Origin: Anaerolineales bacterium
Lineage (GTDB): Bacteria > Chloroflexota > Anaerolineae > 4572-78 > J111
NCBI GenBank assembly: GCA_020634935.1
Contig: JACKAT010000002.1
Location: forward strand, 62,001-126,000
Reading direction: 5' to 3'
DNA: 64,000 nucleotides
Below the pieces are notes generated by a model. The model worked only from the letters and a program-made list of their open reading frames with translations. It ran no database searches and had not been told where the DNA came from. A program made the translations under genes and the position numbers. How positions within the stretch are numbered: position 1 is the stretch's first letter; the number at the start of each line of letters is the position of its first letter. Positions 16,370 through 24,578 of the stretch are shown piece after piece.

Positions 16370-16837
16370 ATGATGCCAAAAACCGATCACGGTCAAGTTA
16401 TCTTGTTATTAGCTGACGGCTTTGAAGAGATGGCGTTTTCTATTTTAGTCGTCACACTGCGCGAGGCCGGACTAGCCGTCTTGGTAGTGGGCTTACGATC
16501 CGGTCGAGTCAACGGGGCGCACGGCCTGATGATTGTGCCCGATATTAGCATGGATCGCCTTTTAGAAAAAATGCCGGCCATTCTGGCGGTAATTCTCCCT
16601 GGCGGGATGGGGCATTTAGGCCGGCTGCAAGTTGATCCGAGGGTAGGAGCGCTGTTAGGGCGGAGCGTAGAAGAAAAAGCTATGCTGGTGGGCTTAGACC
16701 CGCACGTAGCCGAACTGACCAACCATTTTATCGGTCTGGACCAGCCCAATGTCTGGTTTGTGCCCGAACCCGGTCAGTCGTTGGAGCCATTTGCCACGAT
16801 GATCGCTCGACGACTGCAAGATCTTCAGGAGGGATAA
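16370..16837 (+). CDS. DJ-1/PfpI-like protein lacking the nucleophile cysteine
   Basis: 155 residues, first gene of the 16370-23151 operon. The DJ-1/PfpI fold is suggested by VILLLADGFEEMAFSI (10-25, with the conserved Glu), AVLVVGL (36-42), HGLMIVPDIS and AVILPGGMGHLGRL (73-86). The nucleophile elbow should follow near residue 106, but the sequence reads KAMLVGLDP, without Cys. It is also shorter than the usual 165-200 residues. It is therefore unlikely to be an active glyoxalase/deglycase or protease and may act as a ligand-binding or scaffold subunit. Only 4 bp separate it from the kinase-like gene. Confidence 0.7.
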   Translation: MMPKTDHGQVILLLADGFEEMAFSILVVTLREAGLAVLVVGLRSGRVNGAHGLMIVPDISMDRLLEKMPAILAVILPGGMGHLGRLQVDPRVGALLGRSVEEKAMLVGLDPHVAELTNHFIGLDQPNVWFVPEPGQSLEPFATMIARRLQDLQEG

Positions 16838-16841
16838 TACC

Positions 16842-18914
16842 TTGTCAGACCAAACGCATGTGCAAACCCTGATCACCCATCACACCCGGCGCTTGCAGAA
16901 GCTCAAAGAACAGCAAGCGCTAACCGGCTTCAGTACCGATCCAGCGATTCTAATCGAGATCCAGGACATCGAGGCGGAACTCAAAACCTTGCAGAAAGAA
17001 TTGACCACCATTGAAGACGAGTCAGAACCGCATGCTCAACCAGAGGACGGTGACGAGACAGACTCTTCCGATGAGTATCAGACCGGCCTGCGCCATATCG
17101 AAGCGCAGCTGAATGAATTACAAATCAAATTAGTTGCCCTTGAACGTCGATTCAAATATGAGAGCCATACTGAAGCTACAGGAGCGGGTGATCCTCGAAG
17201 CCAGGTTCTGGTCCAGTTGCCGCCGCTGGGACTGAAAAATTTTGGCCCCATTCAAATTGCCCTTTTGCAGCAGTTATATCAAGGTGAGCAGCAAGTCATG
17301 GTCGAAAAAGAGTTCGGCGGTGGCTTCGGAGGGACCCGGGTCTTTTTGGTAAGGCCGATCAACCGGCGTGGCCGACAACTAGCCCGGCAGATCGTCAAAA
17401 TCGGCCCGCCGCTCGCTTTGCAGCGCGAACAGCAGAACTACCTTGATCACGTTAAGAAATCCCACCCTTTTGTCGCTGCTGAGGTCGCTCGTTTTGCTGA
17501 ACGGCAAGGGCTGGGCGGGATCATCTACAACTTTGTCGGCGATAGCCGTCTGGGCCAAACCCGGACCTTGGAAGAGGTCTTTCTGGATGATCAGATCTCA
17601 GCGGACGCCATCAACCGAACTCTGACCGAACTGCTCGATAAAGCCTTAGGTGAGCAGTGGTATCACCAAACCGAGCCGTACACCTGCTTCTTCGATGATG
17701 AATATGGCTCTCACCTGGTGGAGTATCTGCGCGTGCGAGTCCGCTCCGCCTCCCAAGATGGTCTTTGGCCGGTGGAGCAGCCCCCTGATTTGGTCAATGG
17801 GTATCGCCCTCTCCGCGCCGCCGCTATTCCGGCGGAACATTTAGACATCAAACCTGAGACTCTGGTTCAAATTGAGGGGTTAATTATAGCCAAGGTCAAA
17901 CCTAAACTCCTCAAACTCCAACACCCTACTCAGCCGGGTATCATGGTCAAAGTCGAAACGCCGGAGGCGACGAACTTTACTGTGGGGCAGCCCGTCACTA
18001 TCCGTGGCGAGGTTCGCTACACCCGCCCCGCTCGACTGGCACACCTTATGACCACCGCCTTCGCCAATTTCACCGAAGTCGGCGTCGCTCCCCAGGCCGA
18101 AACGCTGACCTGGAACGGCCACACCTACCCCAATCCGCTCCACCTCTATCCCACCATCTTGAGCCGGACCCTCACTGGTCAAAAATCACTCGTCCACGGC
18201 GACCTCCACCTCCGCAACATCCTCGTTGATGAGTCCGGTCACGGCTGGCTGATCGACTTCGCCCTGGTCAAAGAGCGCCACAATCTCTACGACTTCATCA
18301 AACTGGAAGTGTTCATCCGCCAGATGGTCTTAAGCCAGCCCCAGTATGATTTTTCCTTTGCCGATTACTTGCAGTTCGAGACGGCTTTGCTCGATGGGGC
18401 GGTAGCTGTGCCGGATGATCCGGTTTTGCAGAAGGCGTATCAGGTGATTCGGAAGGTACGCGAATTGGCGACGCAGTATGCCAAGCGTGATTTTGATAAG
18501 GAATACCTGCCGGGCTTGTTTTTGTATAGTCTGGCGGTGGTGAAATATGTAGATAATCATGGGGTAAAGGCGGCGAGGTTGGCGTTCGGGACGGCGGGGG
18601 TGGTGGGGCAAAGGTTGTTAAATAAACAACCCGATTATCCTGTATCAGAGGAAAAAAGTATGAAAAAACCTGAAGTAACGCTTTTGAAGGAATGCATGCA
18701 AGAAGTGTTTAGTACGGAGGAGGAAATTCGGAATCTCTGTTTTTTCCACTTTAAAGATGTATATCGAAACTTAAAGAATACAGATATTTGGGATGCCATC
18801 GCCTTACGGCTTATTAGTTATTGCCAGTCACGTAGCCTAGAAGATACATTGTGGAATTTAATGGAACAGCAGAGTCCTAAGATAACGGCTAAATATAAAC
18901 AAATGAAATATTAA
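16842..18914 (+). CDS. APH-type kinase-like protein with C-terminal effector-associated (death-like) domain
   Basis: 690 residues starting at TTG 16842 behind a strong AGGAGGG. The N-terminal coil (residues 5-60, with HTRRLQKLKEQQALTGF and EIQDIEAELKTLQKEL) is a module I know from Chloroflexota and cyanobacterial conflict proteins. A kinase-like domain follows, with Gly-rich loop GGGFGG (159-164), VKIG (Lys186), catalytic loop VHGDLHLRNIL (His452, Asp454, Asn459) and metal site LIDFA (Asp472), so it looks catalytically intact. An OB-like beta insert lies at about 340-395. Residues about 612-690 (LLKECMQEVFSTEEEIRNLC, ISYCQSRSLEDTLWNL) match the effector-associated domain pattern. The plan resembles TCAD9-type proteins of ternary conflict systems, from memory. 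It is the central candidate sensor/kinase of the operon and would bind the next protein through like-with-like EAD contacts. Confidence 0.72.
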   Translation: MSDQTHVQTLITHHTRRLQKLKEQQALTGFSTDPAILIEIQDIEAELKTLQKELTTIEDESEPHAQPEDGDETDSSDEYQTGLRHIEAQLNELQIKLVALERRFKYESHTEATGAGDPRSQVLVQLPPLGLKNFGPIQIALLQQLYQGEQQVMVEKEFGGGFGGTRVFLVRPINRRGRQLARQIVKIGPPLALQREQQNYLDHVKKSHPFVAAEVARFAERQGLGGIIYNFVGDSRLGQTRTLEEVFLDDQISADAINRTLTELLDKALGEQWYHQTEPYTCFFDDEYGSHLVEYLRVRVRSASQDGLWPVEQPPDLVNGYRPLRAAAIPAEHLDIKPETLVQIEGLIIAKVKPKLLKLQHPTQPGIMVKVETPEATNFTVGQPVTIRGEVRYTRPARLAHLMTTAFANFTEVGVAPQAETLTWNGHTYPNPLHLYPTILSRTLTGQKSLVHGDLHLRNILVDESGHGWLIDFALVKERHNLYDFIKLEVFIRQMVLSQPQYDFSFADYLQFETALLDGAVAVPDDPVLQKAYQVIRKVRELATQYAKRDFDKEYLPGLFLYSLAVVKYVDNHGVKAARLAFGTAGVVGQRLLNKQPDYPVSEEKSMKKPEVTLLKECMQEVFSTEEEIRNLCFFHFKDVYRNLKNTDIWDAIALRLISYCQSRSLEDTLWNLMEQQSPKITAKYKQMKY

Positions 18915-18927
18915 GTTAGGAGATCTT

Positions 18928-19692
18928 ATGATGCCAATTGATGACGATCTAGGGATAAATGGTGGTTCTGGCGATCAAGATCAGAGTCAAGAGTTATCAT
19001 CAATCCCTACCGAGGATCATGATTTTCCTGAAGACCCAGCGTTGTCGCTCTCAGAAGAGGAGATCGACGATGAAAAGGGAAAAAACATTCTGGATCAGAT
19101 TCATACCTCTCAAAAACGAAGACCAACAAAACCCTCTTTGATAATGAGGCAATGTTTAGAGAAATCATTTGCAAATGAAGACGAACTTAAGGATTTTTGC
19201 TTTGATTTTGCTGAGGAAGTCCATCGAGAATTGAAAGAATCTGATAGGTCTAAATACATTATTCGCACGCTTATCATTTATTGCGAAACTCGCGATGAGA
19301 TAGAGTCATTTTGGTCCAGTATCGAAGTGATACGTCCAAACCAATATAAAAAATTCTTTCCCCGCTGGCAAAAAGCTTACAAAGCTTATCAGCAATGGAG
19401 AGAAAATCGGGATGCAATGGAGGCATTTGATTTTGTTGAGGATTACACCTTCGAGCCGGGCTTTATTGCTCAAGAGAACTCAGTACCGTCGGCCACTGGT
19501 AATCAACCCCATGCTCTAACGAGCGACGAGCCGATTGTCATCAATGATTGGTTTTTCAATGACTTAAACCGGCCCGAGCAAAGTATGGTTCTCACAGTGG
19601 CATTGTTTGAGGGGATTAATCGTAAGTATATGGCCCCTATTGCCAAAGAACTTGAACAGCGATTGGATGGGAATATTTCAACGGATGATTAA
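18928..19692 (+). CDS. EAD-like adaptor protein
   Basis: 254 residues, no known full-length family. Residues 1-55 are acidic and probably disordered. Residues 70-148 form an effector-associated-domain-like helical bundle (LIMRQCLEKSFANEDELKDF, IIYCETRDEIESFW, IRPNQYKKF). It shares spacing and key residues with the C-terminus of the preceding kinase-like protein (LxxC...F..E.E...CF/LC...YC.SR/TR). The C-terminal 50 residues carry WFFNDLNRPEQSMVLTVALF, possibly a docking motif. AGGAG lies 7-8 nt upstream, and the gene starts 13 bp after the kinase stop. The duplicated domain in adjacent genes is the usual arrangement by which a sensor recruits its partner through homotypic death-like interactions. 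Confidence 0.65.
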   Translation: MMPIDDDLGINGGSGDQDQSQELSSIPTEDHDFPEDPALSLSEEEIDDEKGKNILDQIHTSQKRRPTKPSLIMRQCLEKSFANEDELKDFCFDFAEEVHRELKESDRSKYIIRTLIIYCETRDEIESFWSSIEVIRPNQYKKFFPRWQKAYKAYQQWRENRDAMEAFDFVEDYTFEPGFIAQENSVPSATGNQPHALTSDEPIVINDWFFNDLNRPEQSMVLTVALFEGINRKYMAPIAKELEQRLDGNISTDD

Positions 19693-19706
19693 GGAGGTAA
19701 TAATCA

Positions 19707-20858
19707 ATGTCTGAGTTAGAGAATAGTTCTAACGATTTTGTCATAAAAATTCCAGCTTCTATGTTGGGGCAGCAGAAAACTGCGGGAGGAGTTGATCAGC
19801 CAAAGGCAACGAATGACTACCATTTCTTTGCCCGGACCAACATCACCCCTATTCGGGTTAAACGTAATAGTGAACATGGTTTGACTGAAGTACAGTCACT
19901 TGCCTTTACTGAACAAGGACAACGGGAGAAAGTGTTAAGTTTACTGCACACCCCGGCCCTATATGACATCTTACCCTATCTCTACGATTATGTTTTCCGG
20001 CTTGGCTGCGCTCCAGAAGCAGAAAGGCGATATTATGCTGCCATAGCAGTAGGTCACCTGGCCACCAAGCTGCCATTCATTGATCTTAAGCAACATATTA
20101 TCTTGCCTTGGGCTAAAACTAATCACTTAAGTATCCAGCTTGCTGCCTCTCTCGCTTTATCTGATATGCTTGAACATGATCTTCATAAATCAGATGTTTT
20201 GATGTTGATTAGACATTGGGTTAGTAACCCTAGTCCAGCTCTCAAAAACACAGCGCTTTTGACGTATTATTGGTTGGCCCAATCTTATCCAAAAGAGACG
20301 CTTGACGCGATTAAAGTAATTCTGTCCAGGAGGAAAATTTCCGATTACCCTAAAGTAATTGACTTATATGCGATTACCTATGATTTGGACCCTGGGCAAG
20401 CCATTGAACATCTTCACAGTTGGTTAATGCAAACTAAAAATGTTCTCTTATGTTGGATGGCCGGACTACTCTTCTTTTCAGTCGTTCGCTTAGATGATGT
20501 AACGGAAAGTGATGAGTCGCGCACTCAAGCTGTAGAAATGACTTTTACTCTGTGGGATGATCCTAAAATCCCTGTGCACTTGGAAATGCAAGAGCAGACT
20601 AACTTAAAGGTCGAACGGTGGGCTCGAGAGGCATTAACAGCTTGGGATGCGGAAAATCCAGAACCCTTTATAGAGTATCGCACGTTTTTCAAAGAGCTTC
20701 ATCAGAAGTATCAAGGTCATCGCCGCAATCGCCTGGAAAATCTGCTTCAACGCTGTCAGAGCCGATACGAAAGGAAACTAGCCCGTAATAGTCGGCGTGG
20801 CCGAGATGTAAGTAATGATAAAAAACAGCAAGTTGGGTTTCTTGACCTAATTGTCTAA
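19707..20858 (+). CDS. Helical-repeat (HEAT/ARM-like) protein of unknown function
   Basis: 383 residues, no signal peptide or membrane segment. After a 60-residue N-terminal region (FVIKIPASMLGQQ), residues about 70-240 are all-alpha, with repeated pairs of amphipathic helices (YYAAIAVGHLATKLPFIDLK, SIQLAASLALSDMLEHDLH, ALKNTALLTYYWLAQSYPKE) that look like HEAT/armadillo repeats. The basic C-terminus (RNRLENLLQRCQSRYERKLA) could touch nucleic acid or phospholipid. AAGGAGGT is 9 nt before the ATG and the gene starts 14 bp after its neighbour, so it belongs to the operon. Codon use is more A/T-rich from about 18650 onward than in the kinase domain, hinting at a different origin of the EAD-to-SPFH part. 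Confidence 0.6.
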   Translation: MSELENSSNDFVIKIPASMLGQQKTAGGVDQPKATNDYHFFARTNITPIRVKRNSEHGLTEVQSLAFTEQGQREKVLSLLHTPALYDILPYLYDYVFRLGCAPEAERRYYAAIAVGHLATKLPFIDLKQHIILPWAKTNHLSIQLAASLALSDMLEHDLHKSDVLMLIRHWVSNPSPALKNTALLTYYWLAQSYPKETLDAIKVILSRRKISDYPKVIDLYAITYDLDPGQAIEHLHSWLMQTKNVLLCWMAGLLFFSVVRLDDVTESDESRTQAVEMTFTLWDDPKIPVHLEMQEQTNLKVERWAREALTAWDAENPEPFIEYRTFFKELHQKYQGHRRNRLENLLQRCQSRYERKLARNSRRGRDVSNDKKQQVGFLDLIV

Positions 20859-20906
20859 TCAATAAATTAACTCTAAGTTAGCGACTTACTCAAGAGAGGG
20901 ATAATC

Positions 20907-22046
20907 ATGTCAATATCAAGTTATATCGCCGAACTCGAGAAAACAAAAACGTATCAAGCTGGGCTCATTAAATTCCAGGAGTACAATATCAAAACAAACC
21001 TGTTTGGCCTCCTTCGCACTCTACCCAGTGTTCCTAGCGCCGATGAAAACAGGCACGTGGTAGTGCTGAAAATGGTGGGCGACCAGCCAAACCTGGTGAC
21101 AGTGCTGGATAACCCTAATCAATCCTTTAATCCAAATATTCGCGATGCTAACAAACTTTTGTTTGTTTTTGTGGAGATGAAGCGACACCTGACCAAATTG
21201 ACTTCTCCCTCGGAAGGTTATCAGTTAGGCGACGGGCACAAAATTGACGCTCACCTCCAGGTCAATTACCAGGTGGCTGACGCCAAGGATTTTTGGCGTG
21301 AAGCCAAAGACCCTCTAGCCGAGTTTGAAATTGGGGTCATTGATGCTGCAAAAAATTTCTTTTTAAATATTACTAGCAATTACCTGGTTAACAATCCGGC
21401 CGCCTTGAAGCAATCGGCCGAACAGCATATTCGAGAGACAGGTCTGGTTGTTATCAAGCATGATCTCGAAGATAATATTCGGCGGAATTGTGAAATTGCC
21501 GGGATCAGGGTGATGTCAGTTAATGTGGATGTGATTCTCAGTAAAGCGCTGAGTGAACATCTACAGCGGGTCCACAATCGGCTCTATAGTGAGGGAGGTA
21601 CTGCTGATCGCCGGAGAATCGATGAATTAATCGACTATGATACGACATTCTCCCCCTATTCCCTAAGGGAAATTATTAGATTTCTCGACATGGGTTTACT
21701 AGAAAATTTCTACACCATGGAGTGGAGTTCGGCCATGCGCAAAGTGTACGACAAATTGGCTGAAGCAAAAGCTGATTACTTTAAAGCTCAACAAGAATCG
21801 GAAATTAATCGGTTGCGAAAACTGATTGGCACGGCTAGAGATGTTGGCCTTGACTCAGAGAATGTTGAGGACCTAAAGGAAAAATTGGCCCAAAAACTCC
21901 TTGCTATGGCCGATGAGGAAGAGCGCTCCGAACTTCCCTCTGACAACCAATTTCTTCGGTTTAAATTGGGTGATAATTCAGCCGGCCGGTTAACGTCAGG
22001 ATCGAGACAACAGCTTGCCGCCCCAACGGGTGATGATGCCCTGTAA
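20907..22046 (+). CDS. SPFH/band-7-like protein
   Basis: 379 residues. Residues about 50-215 fit an SPFH (stomatin/prohibitin/flotillin/HflK) domain. They show beta strands HVVVLKMVGDQPNLVTVLDN, FVEMKRHLT, then KIDAHLQVNYQVADAKDFWR, DPLAEFEIGVIDAAKNFFLN and the terminal strand EIAGIRVMSVNVDVIL. A long coiled coil (EAKADYFKAQQESEINRLRK) follows at about 300-345. There is no obvious N-terminal membrane anchor, which is unusual; anchoring could come from the next protein. SPFH proteins form membrane-associated rings or scaffolds and are found in some phage-defence loci. It is 48 bp downstream of the helical-repeat gene with GAGAGGG upstream. Confidence 0.68.
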   Translation: MSISSYIAELEKTKTYQAGLIKFQEYNIKTNLFGLLRTLPSVPSADENRHVVVLKMVGDQPNLVTVLDNPNQSFNPNIRDANKLLFVFVEMKRHLTKLTSPSEGYQLGDGHKIDAHLQVNYQVADAKDFWREAKDPLAEFEIGVIDAAKNFFLNITSNYLVNNPAALKQSAEQHIRETGLVVIKHDLEDNIRRNCEIAGIRVMSVNVDVILSKALSEHLQRVHNRLYSEGGTADRRRIDELIDYDTTFSPYSLREIIRFLDMGLLENFYTMEWSSAMRKVYDKLAEAKADYFKAQQESEINRLRKLIGTARDVGLDSENVEDLKEKLAQKLLAMADEEERSELPSDNQFLRFKLGDNSAGRLTSGSRQQLAAPTGDDAL

Positions 22047-22083
22047 GCACCAGAACGACCTTAGTGATTGAGGTGTTTGAAAG

Positions 22084-23151
22084 ATGGTCGACTATATTCT
22101 AATTGCTATTTTCGCTGTAATTGCGGCATTCGTTACCAAATACTTGGCACCATTCCTGCTTTATATTCTAAAAGTACCTCACAAATTAGTGACAGTGGTG
22201 AATTTGCTGCTTTATATTGGAGTTTTTGCTGGCACATTTATAGCCCTATACTTATGGCCGCAGCCTCGGGTATTGGCGGATAGTGCCATTGCTTGGGGAG
22301 AAACGACTTATCAACACGTAGTTTCAATCCTTCCCACTCGTACCCCAACAAGTATACCTGACAAACAGACAATGACGCCAACCAAAATGCTGGTATCAAC
22401 TAAAACGCCAGCACCGACTGCAATCACATCAAGTGATCCGTTAGTTTTTTCTCCTTCCTTATCGGGCGTAGTTGTAACTGATTTTGGACGACTAAATCTT
22501 CGAGAGGGGCCGGGTACTGATTATCCTAGTCTTGGTATGCTAGAAACCGGCGATAAAGTGGCTATTGTACAGCGTAATGTTGCTGGTGATTGGTTTTTCG
22601 TGGAAACCAAAGAAGATAAGTCGGGATGGGTAGCAGAACGATATATAGAAATAGAAAACAATCTTAAGCAAGTATCGGTTACCCCCAATATTGCCTCCCC
22701 ATCCCCAACGTCGCAAATACAGATGTCGCCTACAGAAAATAGTAGTCTAGAAACTTTTGATGTTAGTAATGGTCAAGTATATGGCACACTGGATGCTACC
22801 TCAGATAAGTGGTATAGTTTTGTAAATGAAGATCGGACACAATCTGCCCTCCTGCAGTTGATGTTTTCCCCAAACGTAAACCTCAATGGCAATCGGGCTC
22901 AATTCTTCATTTATGAGGAAAAACATAGCTCAAATTGGCCTCCAAATTGGCCGGATACTATTCCCAATTTAGGGGCCGGGAGTTCACCTCCATCTGATCT
23001 CGATGGAGATATGGGCAATGGTGAACTACTGTGGAAAGGGGAACTCATAGGTGGTGCTCGATATTATCTGCGTATTGTCAATAGCAGCCCTGACTCATTC
23101 AGTTACTGCCTGGTTACTAAAGAAGTTAGGAATTGGATTTGCCCTCATTAA
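22084..23151 (+). CDS. Membrane-anchored SH3-domain protein
   Basis: 355 residues, last gene of the operon. Two transmembrane helices near the N-terminus (about 4-28 and 37-58; YILIAIFAVIAAFVTKYLA, VNLLLYIGVFAGTFIALYL) are followed by a Thr/Pro-rich linker. A bacterial SH3 domain sits at about 127-197 (GRLNLREGPGTDYPSLGMLE, DWFFVETKEDKSGWVAERYI). A second Thr/Ser/Pro linker precedes a C-terminal beta domain at about 235-350 resembling a pre-peptidase C-terminal/discoidin-like fold (SDKWYSFVNEDRTQSALLQL). The SH3 and C-terminal domains would face outside. It may sense wall or surface damage, or anchor the SPFH protein; both are inference. The ribosome site is weak. Confidence 0.75.
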   Translation: MVDYILIAIFAVIAAFVTKYLAPFLLYILKVPHKLVTVVNLLLYIGVFAGTFIALYLWPQPRVLADSAIAWGETTYQHVVSILPTRTPTSIPDKQTMTPTKMLVSTKTPAPTAITSSDPLVFSPSLSGVVVTDFGRLNLREGPGTDYPSLGMLETGDKVAIVQRNVAGDWFFVETKEDKSGWVAERYIEIENNLKQVSVTPNIASPSPTSQIQMSPTENSSLETFDVSNGQVYGTLDATSDKWYSFVNEDRTQSALLQLMFSPNVNLNGNRAQFFIYEEKHSSNWPPNWPDTIPNLGAGSSPPSDLDGDMGNGELLWKGELIGGARYYLRIVNSSPDSFSYCLVTKEVRNWICPH

Positions 23152-23667
23152 TATCTCAATTGAGATATTGACCAAATGGCATAAACTGTACAAGCTTTTT
23201 GGAATGTTTTTCTATTATTAGCAACATACCAAAAACAACAAATCTGCCACGAGTTGCGCGATTTCGGAAACCGCTGCTCAACGTGAGTAACAACTCGATT
23301 TTTGACTATCTCATCAAGGAAAATGAGGGACAACGCCATAGTATACGTCTTTTACAAATATGATTTATATGATTGTCGATTTTCGGTCAACAACTACGGC
23401 CCCCCGACCACATCCCCCTCCCCACCATCGACCCTCTCCCCCCCAATATCATGAAGCCATTCAAATCGACACCACCGCTAAAAATCTATACACCACCCAA
23501 AAAATCGTATCGCTGCCTTCAAACACAAAACGCTAACAAAAAATAAACCGATCATGTCCTCCGCCAAACGTACATGACCAAAATTTTGCGTGTTCACTCC
23601 TTCCTCAACGTGAATATGTCTCCAAAAACGTGAACATGTCCTCAAAAATAAAAATAGGTCGTCAAAA
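23152..23667. other. A/T-rich intergenic region
   Basis: No gene that I can support. 23580-23667 already shows degenerate forms of the units seen in the array that follows (TGAATATGTC, GTGAACATGTCC). Confidence 0.5.
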
Positions 23668-23945
23668 ATTGGCAACATGTCATGCAAAATTGGAAAACAT
23701 GCTTCTTTAATTTGAATACTTGCCGCAGAGTTTGAATACTTGCCGCAGAGTTTGAACATGTCATGCAAAATTGGAAAACATGCCTCTTTTGTTGGAACAA
23801 TTGAGGCAGAGTTTGAACATTTAAAAAAGAATTGGCAACATGTCATGCAGAATTGGAAAACATGCCTCTTTAATTTGAACAATTGCCGCAGAGTTTGAAT
23901 ACTTGCCGCAGAGTTTGAACATTTAAAAAAGAATTGGAAAAATTA
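23668..23945. repeat. Modular array of 13 units of 20-21 bp
   Basis: Units start at 23668, 23689, 23710, 23730, 23750, 23770, 23791, 23811, 23831, 23852, 23873, 23893 and 23913, with a degenerate unit from 23933. Each begins RTTKG (ATTGG, GTTTG, ATTTG). Unit types recur in blocks: the four-unit order at 23668-23749 (ATTGGCAACATG, ATTGGAAAACATG, ATTTGAA, GTTTGAATACTTG) returns at 23831-23912. There are no spacers, so it is not a CRISPR array. A minus-strand open frame (23478-23882) crosses it but looks like a by-product. Confidence 0.85.
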
Positions 23946-24044
23946 AAATCCGAGCGCGAATAGGTCATTCCGAAAGCGTATTTATCATTAAAATTTGGCC
24001 ATCAGTGATCAAAAGAAGCATACACTCTTACTGCCAAGGGAATG

Positions 24045-24200
24045 GTAGTTCTGCACTAAACCGTGATGAAAAAAATTTAGACAGGATTTACAAGATTTAC
24101 CGAATTATGATCGATAAAATCGTGATAATCATGTCAATTCTGTCCATTATTTGGTCGGTCTTCCGTCGTTCTCACGTCTCCACGGTTTAATGTTGCGCTA
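24045..24200. mobile_element. MITE-like palindromic element, family P2, with flanking direct repeats
   Basis: 156-bp element ending in GTAG...CTAC-type inverted ends: GGTAGTTCTGCACTAAACCG at the left, CGGTTTAATGTTGCGCTACC at the right. The interior is ACAGGATTTACAAGATTTAC ... AAATCGTGATAATC. The sequence CCAAGGGAATG flanks it on both sides (24034-24044 and 24201-24211), as expected of a target-site duplication. Related copies lie at 35806 (partial), 49362 and 62118. Confidence 0.82.
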
Positions 24201-24351
24201 CCAAGGGAATGCTCTTTCCGAATTTTGGATTAAACGATCCAAATAGTAATGAAACCTACCGCAGAAAAGCATTCTTCTCGCGCCCTGGTGCGTCACAACG
24301 GCCTGGAGAAGAAAGCACACACTAGAAGAACCAACGCCGTCGAAGATAAAT

Positions 24352-24498
24352 CTAAGAGACTATTTTAAAAGCCTTCATGGGTCCACAGATAGGCACAGAT
24401 GGTCACAGATTTTTATCTCAATTTTGATGTTATCAGTGAGCATCCGTGTAAATCTGTGGACAAGTCTATAAACTCCCACTTTTAAAACAGTTTCTAAC
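24352..24498. repeat. Palindromic element with AGARACTRTTTTAAAAG ends
   Basis: Left end AGAGACTATTTTAAAAG and right end CTTTTAAAACAGTTTCT are inverted. An inner pair GTCCACAGAT / ATCTGTGGAC is nested inside. Confidence 0.75.
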
Positions 24499-24533
24499 AA
24501 AAAAGCTCAAGGCCACAAACCCCGAGCTTTTTC
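24499..24533 (-). terminator. Bidirectional terminator after the propeller gene
   Basis: AAAAAGCTC / GAGCTTTTT stem around 24500-24532, between two regions; probably serves the minus-strand gene ending at 24579. Confidence 0.75.
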
Positions 24534-24578
24534 ATTCCCAACTAACCAACCATCAAACTAGCCAACCCTCAAACCAAC

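Noticed and set aside
23478..23882. Minus-strand frame of 134 codons
   Set aside because: It is a translation of the tandem array; no ribosome site and composition follows the repeat.
23668..23945. Possible CRISPR array
   Set aside because: Units are contiguous, 20-21 bp, with no unique spacers, and there are no cas genes in the window.
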